In this document: in pieces, positions 1 through 6,991 of the stretch
Numbering within the stretch: the stretch's first letter is position 1
How the letters are laid out: each line of letters opens with the position of its first letter
Notes under the pieces: generated by a model
The model's database searches: none
What the model was told of the DNA's origin: nothing
The model's input: the letters and a program-made list of their open reading frames with translations, nothing else
Position numbers and translations under genes: made by a program
DNA from: an uncultured Ruminococcus sp.
GTDB taxonomy: Bacteria; Bacillota; Clostridia; Oscillospirales; Ruminococcaceae
Assembly (NCBI GenBank): GCA_947177935.1
Contig: CAMWWG010000042.1
Location: forward strand, 1 to 7,327
Direction of reading: 5' to 3'
Length of the DNA stretch: 7,327 bases

Positions 1-624
1 ATACGGAAATTTGATGTGATATTTTTTCAGAACATTTCGGATCTGCTTCTGATCCGTTACGGGATGAAATTTTTCCAGATCTACACCACAGGGAACGACC
101 CGGATTTTTACAGCAAATTCCGGATAATATTTTATAATTTCAGATTTTGAAAATTCTGAGTCTGTCACAATTCTATCTGCACGGCGCATGGATTTCACAA
201 GACCCAGATCCAACATGCGCCTTGTCCTGCCTCGAACAGTTTCCGGGAACGCCTGATAGACCATATCATGAATAGTAACGACAGATTTTCCAGAGACACC
301 AGGAGGAACAATATAATTAAAAAAATGTGTGATCTGGCAGTCAGATCCGAAAAACCATTGATACGGAACAGGAAGAAAACCGGAAAGGAGTCTGTAAAGA
401 TACGGCGAACAGAACGCATGACGGACAGAAATATTCTGATGTCCGGAAAGATACGCATTCATTTCCTGTTTATGCTGTTTCAGATTTTTCACAGCAAAAT
501 AATTCAGAACAAATTGATGTTCCACGTGGAACGTTGTCATTGCCCGGATCTGACCGTCCGCACAGAAACCAATGCCGGTTTTTCTGCCCAGTAATGGCAG
601 TGCATCAAATGCAATTTTTATCAT
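1..624 (-). CDS. Glycosyltransferase family 4 (GT-B fold), 3' end cut by window edge
   Basis: The frame opens at ATG (624-622) and stays open for 208 codons to the window edge, so the C-terminal half is missing. The start MIKIAFDALPLLGRKTGIG fits the DARPL-x-G-x-x-TGIG opening typical of GT4 mannosyl- or rhamnosyltransferases. Around residues 115-160 are VVTIHDMVYQAFPE, then RRADRIVTDSEFSKSEII, and at about 175-190 RVVPCGVDLEKFHP, all hallmarks of the acceptor-side Rossmann domain and the hinge of this family. The donor-binding domain with the EX7E motif should lie outside the window. It probably adds a sugar from a GDP- or other NDP-donor to a lipid-linked oligosaccharide at the inner face of the membrane. 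With manC and gmd just upstream, a GDP-mannose or GDP-6-deoxyhexose donor is a reasonable inference, not shown. Only six bases separate it from gmd, in the same frame, and I see no Shine-Dalgarno sequence, so coupling to gmd translation is likely. Codons 31-36 contain a parS-like palindrome. Confidence 0.85.
   Translation of the reverse strand, partial: MIKIAFDALPLLGRKTGIGFCADGQIRAMTTFHVEHQFVLNYFAVKNLKQHKQEMNAYLSGHQNISVRHAFCSPYLYRLLSGFLPVPYQWFFGSDCQITHFFNYIVPPGVSGKSVVTIHDMVYQAFPETVRGRTRRMLDLGLVKSMRRADRIVTDSEFSKSEIIKYYPEFAVKIRVVPCGVDLEKFHPVTDQKQIRNVLKKYHIKFPY
518..533. other. parS-like palindrome inside the glycosyltransferase gene
   Basis: The bases TGTTCCACGTGGAACG contain a perfect 14-bp palindrome (519-532). 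They differ from the two intergenic copies at 6369-6386 and 6408-6425 only at the last base of the 16-bp core. On the minus strand the site encodes T31-F32-H33-V34-E35-H36 of the glycosyltransferase. The CACGTG centre and GTTC/GAAC arms match the ParB-binding parS consensus TGTTTCACGTGAAACA except for a symmetrical pair of changes. Binding by ParB is inferred. Chance occurrence is unlikely given the exact 14-bp match to the other two sites. Confidence 0.5.
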
Positions 625-630
625 GAAAAT

Positions 631-1656
<1,026 letters not shown>

Positions 1657-1673
1657 TTAATTCACATATTCTG

Positions 1674-1701
1674 ATATATTAAAAAATATTTTTTAATATA
1701 T
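1674..1701. repeat. 28-bp perfect A/T-only palindrome between manC and gmd
   Basis: The 14 bases on either side of the centre (between 1687 and 1688) are exact reverse complements, beginning ATATATTAAAAAAT, with no G or C. The palindrome occupies much of the 71-base gap between the manC stop and the gmd start. As RNA it could form an AU stem of about 12 pairs with a four-base loop; as DNA it could extrude or bend. It lacks the GC stem expected of an intrinsic terminator, although T-runs are part of the arms. A role in mRNA processing, stability or partial attenuation between the two genes is possible but not shown. Confidence 0.7.
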
Positions 1702-1715
1702 TTATATCATTTTCA

Positions 1716-2804
1716 TTATAATAAATCTTCCCTGCCCTGCATACGGATCTGTTCCAGGATTTTTTTTATATCCTGTGTGTGTTTCTTGTCACAGATCAGC
1801 ATGGCATCCGGTGTGTCTACAATCACAAGATCATGCACGCCCAGGAGAGAAATCATTTTTTTGCCGCCGCATACAGTACAATTTTTTGTCTGGATTCCCA
1901 TAATGTCACCTTCAAAAAAATTTCCCTCGCCATCCGTCGGATTAATCCGTTCCAGGGCAAGCCAGCTTCCCACATCATCCCATCCGAAACTGCCCGGAAT
2001 CGTGTAAATATCTTCTGCTTTTTCCAGAATGCCGAAATCAATGGATTCCGAAGGAAGCGCCGGGAATTCTTGATTCAGAACTTCCAGAAAATGCGCCTGA
2101 TTTTCAGAATTTTCAGGCTGATAAGCCGTCATGATTTTTTTCAGTCTGACAAACAGCTCCGGCATGTGTTTTTCTATTTTTTTCAAAATACTGGATGCTT
2201 TCCAGATAAACATGCCACTATTCCAGAGATATTCTCTGGAACGCAGATAATTTTTTGCAGTAGACAAATCTGGTTTTTCAACGAAACAATCCACACTATA
2301 AATCCCGTTTTCACTGCTCCCACGGCGATATTTAATATAACCGTAACCCGTTTCCGGATAGGTCGGTGTAATACCAAGCGTGAGCAGATTTTCGCCTTTT
2401 TCCGCAAATGTGACGGCTTTCCGGAGCGTGTTCAGATAAATTTCCTCCGCATGGATCAGATGATCCGAAGGGAGGACGATCATGACAGCGTCCTGATATT
2501 TTTTCGTAATCATCCCGGCGGCAAGTCCGATACAGGGGGCTGTATTTCTCGGACACGGCTCAGCCAGAAGATTTTCTTCCGGCAGATCCGGGAGCTGTTC
2601 TCGTACTAATTCCAGATAGTTCTGACTGGTGAGGATATACACATCTTCCGGCGCAATGAAATCTGAAAGCCGCCGGACGGTTTTCTGAATCATTGTTTCG
2701 CCGTCCGCCGTCAGTGACAGAAACTGTTTCGGACAATTAACACGGCTCTTTGGCCAGAAGCGTTCTCCTTTACCGCCTGCCATAATCACAGCAGTGATTT
2801 TCAT
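1716..2804 (-). CDS. manC: Mannose-1-phosphate guanylyltransferase (GDP-mannose pyrophosphorylase)
   Basis: Cytoplasmic nucleotidyltransferase that joins mannose-1-phosphate and GTP to give GDP-mannose and pyrophosphate. The 362-residue protein starts MKITAVIMAGGKGERFWPKS, with the signature loop GGKGERFWPKSR at residues 10-21. K25-Q-F follows in the CPKQF segment. Further family blocks are PRNTAPCIGLAA (85-96), PSDH (112-115), GYGYI (153-157), VEKP (175-178), WNSGMF (194-199), SIDFGILEKA (254-263) and GWDDVGSW (274-281). The length fits the single-function enzyme: there is no C-terminal phosphomannose isomerase cupin domain, so mannose-6-phosphate isomerase and phosphomannomutase must be encoded elsewhere. 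The ATG is preceded by AAGGAGA (2814-2820). It lies 53 bases after the sugar transferase gene and 71 bases before gmd, which uses its product, so it is very likely in one operon with them. The name manC fits the polysaccharide context; some annotations would use manC1 or algA-like. Confidence 0.95.
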   Translation of the reverse strand: MKITAVIMAGGKGERFWPKSRVNCPKQFLSLTADGETMIQKTVRRLSDFIAPEDVYILTSQNYLELVREQLPDLPEENLLAEPCPRNTAPCIGLAAGMITKKYQDAVMIVLPSDHLIHAEEIYLNTLRKAVTFAEKGENLLTLGITPTYPETGYGYIKYRRGSSENGIYSVDCFVEKPDLSTAKNYLRSREYLWNSGMFIWKASSILKKIEKHMPELFVRLKKIMTAYQPENSENQAHFLEVLNQEFPALPSESIDFGILEKAEDIYTIPGSFGWDDVGSWLALERINPTDGEGNFFEGDIMGIQTKNCTVCGGKKMISLLGVHDLVIVDTPDAMLICDKKHTQDIKKILEQIRMQGREDLL

Positions 2805-2857
2805 AAATTTTTGTCTCCTTCATTCATTTCATTAATTTTAAATTTAATTTTAATGAT

Positions 2858-4240
2858 TTATGGCTCATTTCTCTGATTTTCAAAATTTTCCAGTAATTCT
2901 TCCAGTTCTTCATTTGTTTTCTGTGTCGGAAAAATCATAATCTTGATTGTCATCAAAATAATCTGAATATCTCTCAGAAAAGAATAATTTTCAATATACA
3001 TCAGATCCATTTTTAATTTGTCATATGGCACTGTATCATAAACACCTGTCACCTGCGCATAACCTGTCAATCCGGCTTTGACTTTCAGCCGGAAACGGAA
3101 TTCCGGAAACTGTTTCTGATATTCTTCACAAAGTTCCGGACGTTCCGGACGTGGCCCGACAACAGACATATCACCTTTTAAAATATTCCACAGCTGCGGC
3201 AGTTCGTCAAGCCGGTATTTTCTCAGAATTCTTCCGACTGATGTAATTCTGGCATCATGATTTTCCGCAAGTCTTGCGCCATTTTTCTCAGCATCCGGAA
3301 TCATGCTCCGGAATTTGTATAACACAAATTCCCTTCCGTCCTGCGTCAGACGTTTCTGTTTGTAGAGAATTTCTCCGCCGTCGCAGAGTTTTACAGCAAG
3401 CGCACAGACAAGCATCACCGGCAACACTGGAATAAATGCCAGAAGGCTGAACAGCAGATCAAAGGCACGTTTACAGAATCTTTGTTCAAAATTCAGTCCG
3501 TAATTGCGGCATAATAACAGCGGTGTGTCAAATAATCTCAGATCATCTGCACCACGGAGAATAATATCAGAAATTTCCGGGACGATATAAGCACGCAACT
3601 GTTGCGCAAAACAGAATTTTACCAGATTATTTCTGAGATTCAAAGGCAGATCACAGAGAATCACGCCGTCATACTGCTGGATTTTTTCTGCAATCTCCGG
3701 ATAGGCAGTATCTGCACTGACACTCTCACAGATCATATACTTGTCCACACGATAACTCATCTTCATGACGAGCATTTTTGCAGAAGCGCTCCCATAGACG
3801 ATAATTAATTTTCTTGGTGGATAAAGCACAAAATATAATTTCTGCGTCAGATACGTCCAGCACATGAGCGAAAAAAATTCCAGGATCGTTAATCGTAGCA
3901 GGGGTGCAATCTCAGCGAAATTTCTCAGAATAACGCTGATCTGTAGATAGGTGATCAGATTGCCGCCGCAGACGGACAGCACCTGAGAGAAAAAAACATC
4001 CGTTCTGCGCAGATACCCTACTTTGAAAGCATGATAAATTTTAAAAAACAGGAACATCACAACAGCATAGATGGCAATGACAGCCCAGTTTCCTCGGCGG
4101 AAAAATGGCAGGACTAACACATTCAGATAATGCGTATACCAGGTATGCGCAAACTGAAGCGTCAGAATTCCCAGCAGCAGCAGATCTGAAAAAAATGCAA
4201 TCATATGCTTATATTGTTCCCGATTATGTTTCCTATACAA
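2858..4240 (-). CDS. Polyprenyl-phosphate sugar-1-phosphate transferase (exopolysaccharide initiating enzyme)
   Basis: Integral membrane enzyme that starts glycan synthesis by moving a sugar-1-phosphate from a UDP-sugar to undecaprenyl phosphate. With the TTG start chosen here it has 460 residues. Four hydrophobic segments lie at about 16-35, 51-72, 83-105 and 114-140. A soluble Rossmann-like region (about 143-245) follows, and then the catalytic bacterial sugar transferase domain. That domain has KRAFDLLFSLLAF with a hydrophobic or re-entrant helix (about 258-285), YKFRSM (308-313), KYRLDELPQLWNILKGDMS (342-360, with the catalytic Asp-Glu pair at 345-346) and VVGPRPERPE. This layout matches the WcaJ/CpsE-like family. 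The sugar (glucose, galactose or an N-acetyl sugar) cannot be told from sequence. An in-frame ATG at 4285-4283 would add 15 residues, but it has no Shine-Dalgarno sequence and sits only about five bases after the predicted transcription start. The TTG at 4240-4238 has AGGAAAGGA eight bases upstream. It is the first gene of the polysaccharide operon. Confidence 0.93.
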   Translation of the reverse strand: MYRKHNREQYKHMIAFFSDLLLLGILTLQFAHTWYTHYLNVLVLPFFRRGNWAVIAIYAVVMFLFFKIYHAFKVGYLRRTDVFFSQVLSVCGGNLITYLQISVILRNFAEIAPLLRLTILEFFSLMCWTYLTQKLYFVLYPPRKLIIVYGSASAKMLVMKMSYRVDKYMICESVSADTAYPEIAEKIQQYDGVILCDLPLNLRNNLVKFCFAQQLRAYIVPEISDIILRGADDLRLFDTPLLLCRNYGLNFEQRFCKRAFDLLFSLLAFIPVLPVMLVCALAVKLCDGGEILYKQKRLTQDGREFVLYKFRSMIPDAEKNGARLAENHDARITSVGRILRKYRLDELPQLWNILKGDMSVVGPRPERPELCEEYQKQFPEFRFRLKVKAGLTGYAQVTGVYDTVPYDKLKMDLMYIENYSFLRDIQIILMTIKIMIFPTQKTNEELEELLENFENQRNEP

Positions 4241-4248
4241 AACCGTTG

Positions 4249-4257
4249 TCCTTTCCT
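4249..4257 (-). promoter_or_regulatory. Ribosome binding site deciding a TTG start
   Basis: On the minus strand AGGAAAGGA lies eight bases before TTG (4240-4238), in frame with the sugar transferase. The upstream ATG at 4285 has only ACCAG in front of it. With the promoter at 4297-4326, the TTG gives a leader of about 50 bases, whereas the ATG would leave about five. This favours TTG. Confidence 0.65.
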
Positions 4258-4296
4258 GTGATGCTTTTTTTATTTCTGCAAGCATCTGGTATTCTT

Positions 4297-4326
4297 ATTA
4301 TAACAAACCAGAATATCACTTGTCAA
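4297..4326 (-). promoter_or_regulatory. Sigma-A promoter of the polysaccharide operon
   Basis: Reading the minus strand, TTGACA (4326-4321) and TATAAT (4302-4297) are both exact consensus hexamers, separated by 18 bases. The spacer ends in TGT, so the -10 element also carries the extended TGn motif. Upstream, 4343-4333 reads AAAATTATTTT, which resembles the distal half of an UP element. Transcription should start at about A4290. The promoter lies between the pgsA terminator and the sugar transferase gene, so the polysaccharide operon has its own strong, probably constitutive, start. No operator is obvious apart from a short imperfect hairpin (4330-4345) that overlaps the A/T element. Confidence 0.88.
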
Positions 4327-4366
4327 TAGTGAAAAATAATTTTCATCAAATATTCACCAAATCCTG

Positions 4367-4396
4367 AAAAAACAGACCGCCAAAGCGATCTGTTTT
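4367..4396 (-). terminator. Intrinsic terminator after pgsA
   Basis: The minus-strand RNA folds into a stem of AACAGAUCGC with GCGGUCUGUU around the loop UUUG (4381-4384). It has ten pairs including one U-G wobble, can be extended by A-U pairs, and is followed by a run of six U (4372-4367). It starts a few bases after the pgsA stop codon and separates the recA-recX-rimO-pgsA block from the polysaccharide operon. Confidence 0.92.
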
Positions 4397-4399
4397 CAA

Positions 4400-4990
4400 T
4401 TATTTCATGTCAATATATTTCCAATAGCCTTTGAGATAGACACCGCCTGAAATAACTGTCAATAAGACAGAAATCCATACTAATATTCTAAATACAATGC
4501 CCATCACTTCACCAGCTGCAAACCAGGCATCACTTCCATTGAAGAAATATTCCCAGACTGCAAGCCATAATAACATCACGGCAATAGCAATCATCGTAAA
4601 TGCAGTTTTTAATTTCCCCCAGATCCCAGCAGCAACAACAACGCCTTTTTCAGCAGTGACAAGCCGCAATCCGGAAACCATGAATTCCCTTGCCGCAATG
4701 ATTGTAATCACAATCCCATTGACCGGGAACGGGTACGCCGTTGTGTCCGCAAGTGCGGCAAACGCCGCCAATACAAGTATCTTATCCGCAAGCGGATCAG
4801 CAAATTTCCCGAATGTCGTAATCAGATTGTACTTCCTGGCAATTTTGCCGTCAAGCGCATCCGTAATGGATGCAATGGCATACAGAACCAGTGCCGCTGT
4901 GAAATGCAACGGAAAATAACAGTACATGCACACCAGAAACAATGGTACTAACAGAATTCTCAGTAATGTTAATTTATTTGGCAGATTCAT
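4400..4990 (-). CDS. pgsA: CDP-diacylglycerol-glycerol-3-phosphate 3-phosphatidyltransferase
   Basis: Membrane enzyme that makes phosphatidylglycerophosphate from CDP-diacylglycerol and glycerol-3-phosphate, the committed step to phosphatidylglycerol and cardiolipin. The 196-residue protein has the full CDP-alcohol phosphatidyltransferase motif: D44-x2-D47-G48-x2-A51-R52-x8-G61-x3-D65-x3-D69. The aspartates bind the metal ions. The start MNLPNKLTLLRILLVPLFLV is typical of PgsA. Hydrophobic segments lie at about 8-28, 30-46, 90-110, 128-149 and 166-189, with a shorter one near 71-83, fitting the usual six-helix fold. Its ATG lies inside the end of rimO (17-base overlap), with the ribosome binding site also inside rimO, so the two are co-transcribed and probably translationally coupled. 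Other members of the superfamily, such as cardiolipin synthase of the CDP-alcohol type, are possible, but length and the N-terminus favour PgsA. Confidence 0.94.
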   Translation of the reverse strand: MNLPNKLTLLRILLVPLFLVCMYCYFPLHFTAALVLYAIASITDALDGKIARKYNLITTFGKFADPLADKILVLAAFAALADTTAYPFPVNGIVITIIAAREFMVSGLRLVTAEKGVVVAAGIWGKLKTAFTMIAIAVMLLWLAVWEYFFNGSDAWFAAGEVMGIVFRILVWISVLLTVISGGVYLKGYWKYIDMK

Positions 4991-6323
4991 CGGAAATCAC
5001 CTCGCCAAGCAGATCATAATCCAGAACATCCGTAATTTTTACTTGTACATAATCACCGGAATGCAGTTTTTTCCCGGAACTGAAAAAAATCTTGCCATCA
5101 ATATCTGGCGCATCATTTGCTGTCCGTCCGAAATAACATTCTGCCCACTGGTCAAATCCTTCTACAACTGCTGTTTTTACCTGGTCAATCTGAGAAGCAT
5201 TGTAGGCTGCGCTCAAATCCGCTTGTTGTTCCATCAAAATTTCTGCACGCTGATTCCTGATTTCTTCCGGAATCTGATCCGGAAATTCTGCTGCCTTTGT
5301 GCCATCTTCCTGAGAATATGCAAAACAGCCGAGTCTTTCAAATTTCATTTCTTTCACAAATTCTGACAATTCTGTAAACTGTTCTTCCGATTCTCCCGGA
5401 AATCCTGTAATCAATGTTGTTCTGAGTACAATCCCTGGCATTTTTTCTCTCAATTTCTGGATGACAGAAATGATCTGCTGTTTTGTGCTCCGTCGGTTCA
5501 TGCGTTTTAAAATTTCGTTATTACAGTGCTGGATCGGCATATCCATATATTTGACAATCTTGTCCTGCTTTGCCATGACATCAATCAGCCGGTCACTGAT
5601 TCGCTCCGGATAACAGTATAATACTCTGATCCATTTTAACGGCTCAATTTCACATAATTTCTCTAATAATTCCGGCAGCAGGGATGCGCCGTTCTCAGAA
5701 AAATCCTCACCGTATCTTGTCGTATCCTGTGCAATAATATTCAGTTCCGTCACACCATAATCAGCTAGTTTCTGTGCTTCTTCCAGGACATCTTCCATGG
5801 GGACGCTCCGGAATCTTCCCCGGATCATAGGAATAGCACAGTAGGTACAACAATTGGAACATCCCTCTGCAATTTTCAGATAAGAAAAAAACGGCAATGT
5901 GGAAATAATCCTGTCCCCGGTCAGCTCCGCCTGCATTTTGGAAGAAAATTTTACAACGCTTTGATTGTGCAACACCTGATCCAGAATATCCACAATATCT
6001 TTTGTATCACTGATTCCGATTACAGCATCCGCCTCCGGAAATTCCTTAGCGGCTTCCTGCTGATAGCGTTCCGTCAGACAGCCCGTGAGAATTAATTTTT
6101 TTACAGTCCCGTCCTCTTTGAGTTTGCCGATTTCCAGAATTGTCTCAATTGCCTCCTCTTTGGCGGATTGGATAAAGCCGCATGTATTGACAATTGCCAC
6201 ATCAGACTCACCGAATTCCGTCACGAGTTCATACCCATGTTTCCTGAGTTTGAACAGCATTCTTTCAGAGTCCACAAGATTTTTACTGCAACCGAGGGAC
6301 ACCATACTTACTTTGACAGCCAT
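4974..6323 (-). CDS. rimO: Ribosomal protein S12 methylthiotransferase RimO
   Basis: Cytoplasmic radical-SAM enzyme that adds a methylthio group to the conserved aspartate of ribosomal protein S12 (Asp88/89 by usual numbering), using two [4Fe-4S] clusters. The 449-residue protein has the N-terminal methylthiotransferase domain with three cluster cysteines: C12 in VSLGCSKNLVDSE, C48 in NTCGF and C82 in TGCLTERY. The radical-SAM CxxxCxxC motif follows at C155, C159 and C162 (EGCSNCCTYCAIP). A C-terminal TRAM domain spans about 378-446, with GRTANDAPDIDG. The SLGCSKNLVDSE opening and this TRAM segment distinguish RimO from the tRNA enzymes MiaB and MtaB. The ATG is preceded by AAGGAGT (6331-6337), seven bases away. 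It lies 122 bases after recX, a gap holding two parS-like palindromes, and its last 17 bases overlap pgsA. Confidence 0.97.
   Translation of the reverse strand: MAVKVSMVSLGCSKNLVDSERMLFKLRKHGYELVTEFGESDVAIVNTCGFIQSAKEEAIETILEIGKLKEDGTVKKLILTGCLTERYQQEAAKEFPEADAVIGISDTKDIVDILDQVLHNQSVVKFSSKMQAELTGDRIISTLPFFSYLKIAEGCSNCCTYCAIPMIRGRFRSVPMEDVLEEAQKLADYGVTELNIIAQDTTRYGEDFSENGASLLPELLEKLCEIEPLKWIRVLYCYPERISDRLIDVMAKQDKIVKYMDMPIQHCNNEILKRMNRRSTKQQIISVIQKLREKMPGIVLRTTLITGFPGESEEQFTELSEFVKEMKFERLGCFAYSQEDGTKAAEFPDQIPEEIRNQRAEILMEQQADLSAAYNASQIDQVKTAVVEGFDQWAECYFGRTANDAPDIDGKIFFSSGKKLHSGDYVQVKITDVLDYDLLGEVISDESAK
4997..5003 (-). promoter_or_regulatory. pgsA ribosome binding site within rimO
   Basis: GAGGTGA on the minus strand lies six bases before the pgsA ATG and inside the rimO coding sequence. 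It supports the ATG at 4990-4988 as the pgsA start despite the overlap with rimO. Confidence 0.8.
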
Positions 6324-6368
6324 AAGTTCTACTCCTTACTCTTTACTTTGAATTTTGAAATATACTAC

Positions 6369-6386
6369 ATGTTCCACGTGGAACAT
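6369..6386. other. parS-like 18-bp palindrome, copy 1
   Basis: ATGTTCCACGTGGAACAT is a perfect palindrome lying 45 bases upstream of the rimO start. Its 16-bp core differs from the Bacillus parS consensus TGTTTCACGTGAAACA by one symmetrical pair of substitutions (T to C and A to G). To my knowledge the C/G form of the core occurs among Pseudomonas parS sites. It is the likely binding site of the chromosome partition protein ParB (Spo0J), which loads at parS and spreads along DNA. ParB binding is inferred. An identical copy lies 21 bases away. Confidence 0.6.
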
Positions 6387-6407
6387 TCCGGGATAGAATC
6401 CGCAAAG

Positions 6408-6425
6408 ATGTTCCACGTGGAACAT
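6408..6425. other. parS-like 18-bp palindrome, copy 2
   Basis: Exact duplicate of the palindrome at 6369-6386, with centres 39 bases apart and a 21-base unrelated spacer. It lies 20 bases after the recX stop codon, next to an A/T-rich run (6426-6447). Both copies are outside coding sequence, which fits protein-binding sites rather than conserved codons. Confidence 0.6.
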
Positions 6426-6445
6426 TTTAAAAATTTTTTAAATTT

Positions 6446-6976
6446 TTAATCCTCTTCCTGCTCTGCAAAATAATCTTCTATTGCATTCCGTACAGCATGA
6501 AAATCATATCCAAGCCGTACCATCCCGGCGACTGCTTTTTCTCTCGCTCGGTAGTCATCTGCATCCTGCAAATGTCTGCTATATTTCTTCACCAGAATCC
6601 GAGGAAGATTCTCATCAGCAGCTTTCTGCTGTTCCGCAAGGAACTCCCGGATCAGCGCTTTGTCCAGACCTTTATGCCACATTTCCTGTTCTGCCCTCCG
6701 GATGCCATAACCCTTGCGCCGGACAAGATATTCTGCATAACGCTGTGCATAGCGCCTGTCATTCACAGCATCACAACGAACTAATTTCTCCATGACAGCT
6801 TGACACAAATCTTCATCCGGATATTTTCGCAGCAGTTTCTGATATAGTTCCTGGTAACAGTATTCTCGGATATCCAGCAGACAGCAGGCTTTCTCATAAG
6901 CCGTCTGGAATCCGGGCTGTTCTTCTGCAGATTCCGGTATTTTGTTTTCGATTTCAGAATAATTGATCCATTTCAT
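6446..6976 (-). CDS. recX: Regulatory protein RecX
   Basis: Small cytoplasmic protein that binds RecA filaments and modulates, usually inhibits, RecA strand exchange and ATPase activity. The 176-residue protein is all-helical in appearance and fits the tandem three-helix repeats of RecX. The first repeat holds AYEKACCLLDIREYCYQELY and QKLLRKYPDEDL. The second has VNDRRYAQRYAEYLVRRKGYG and then RRAEQEMWHKGLDKALI, matching the family pattern of D-x2-F/Y-A, then KG, then R-x2-x-EL-x2-KGI. The last contains AVAGMVRLGYDFHAVRNAIEDY, like the usual RRGF-x4-I ending. Its position 15 bases after recA is the classic arrangement. The ATG at 6976-6974 has no clear Shine-Dalgarno sequence (GAATCATAATTCTGAAATAA lies upstream), so translation may depend on coupling to recA, which would keep RecX low relative to RecA. 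No terminator is seen after it. Confidence 0.92.
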   Translation of the reverse strand: MKWINYSEIENKIPESAEEQPGFQTAYEKACCLLDIREYCYQELYQKLLRKYPDEDLCQAVMEKLVRCDAVNDRRYAQRYAEYLVRRKGYGIRRAEQEMWHKGLDKALIREFLAEQQKAADENLPRILVKKYSRHLQDADDYRAREKAVAGMVRLGYDFHAVRNAIEDYFAEQEED

Positions 6977-6991
6977 AATTTTATTTCAGAA

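Noticed and set aside
195..458. Minus-strand 87-codon frame near the left edge
   Set aside because: It is another frame of the truncated glycosyltransferase, whose own frame runs open from 624 to 1 with clear GT4 motifs.
1779..2609. Long plus-strand open frame of 276 codons opposite manC
   Set aside because: It lies entirely antisense to a gene with every expected motif. The translated product has no recognisable domain, so it is a shadow frame.
2805..2857. A/T-rich repeats in the gap between the sugar transferase gene and manC
   Set aside because: They are only short imperfect symmetry in low-complexity A/T sequence, with no clean hairpin, promoter or terminator.
6324..6368. Possible promoter for rimO (TATATT-like -10 within 6358-6367)
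   Set aside because: No acceptable -35 hexamer lies at the right distance, since that position falls inside the palindrome. Read-through from recA-recX is at least as likely.
6369..6425. Repeat-spacer-repeat that could suggest a tiny CRISPR array
   Set aside because: There are only two 18-bp perfectly palindromic repeats with a 21-base spacer, no further units and no cas genes. The third copy is alone inside a gene.
6369..6425. Palindromes as LexA/SOS boxes or as terminators for recX
   Set aside because: The arms run GTTC-N6-GAAC, the opposite of the Firmicute SOS box (GAAC-N4-GTTC). On the minus strand no U-run follows either hairpin, so they do not fit intrinsic termination.
6168..6449. 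Plus-strand 93-codon frame containing MFHVEH twice
   Set aside because: It is antisense to the rimO start and then reads through both palindromes. MFHVEH is simply the translation of the palindrome, and there is no ribosome binding site or recognisable domain.
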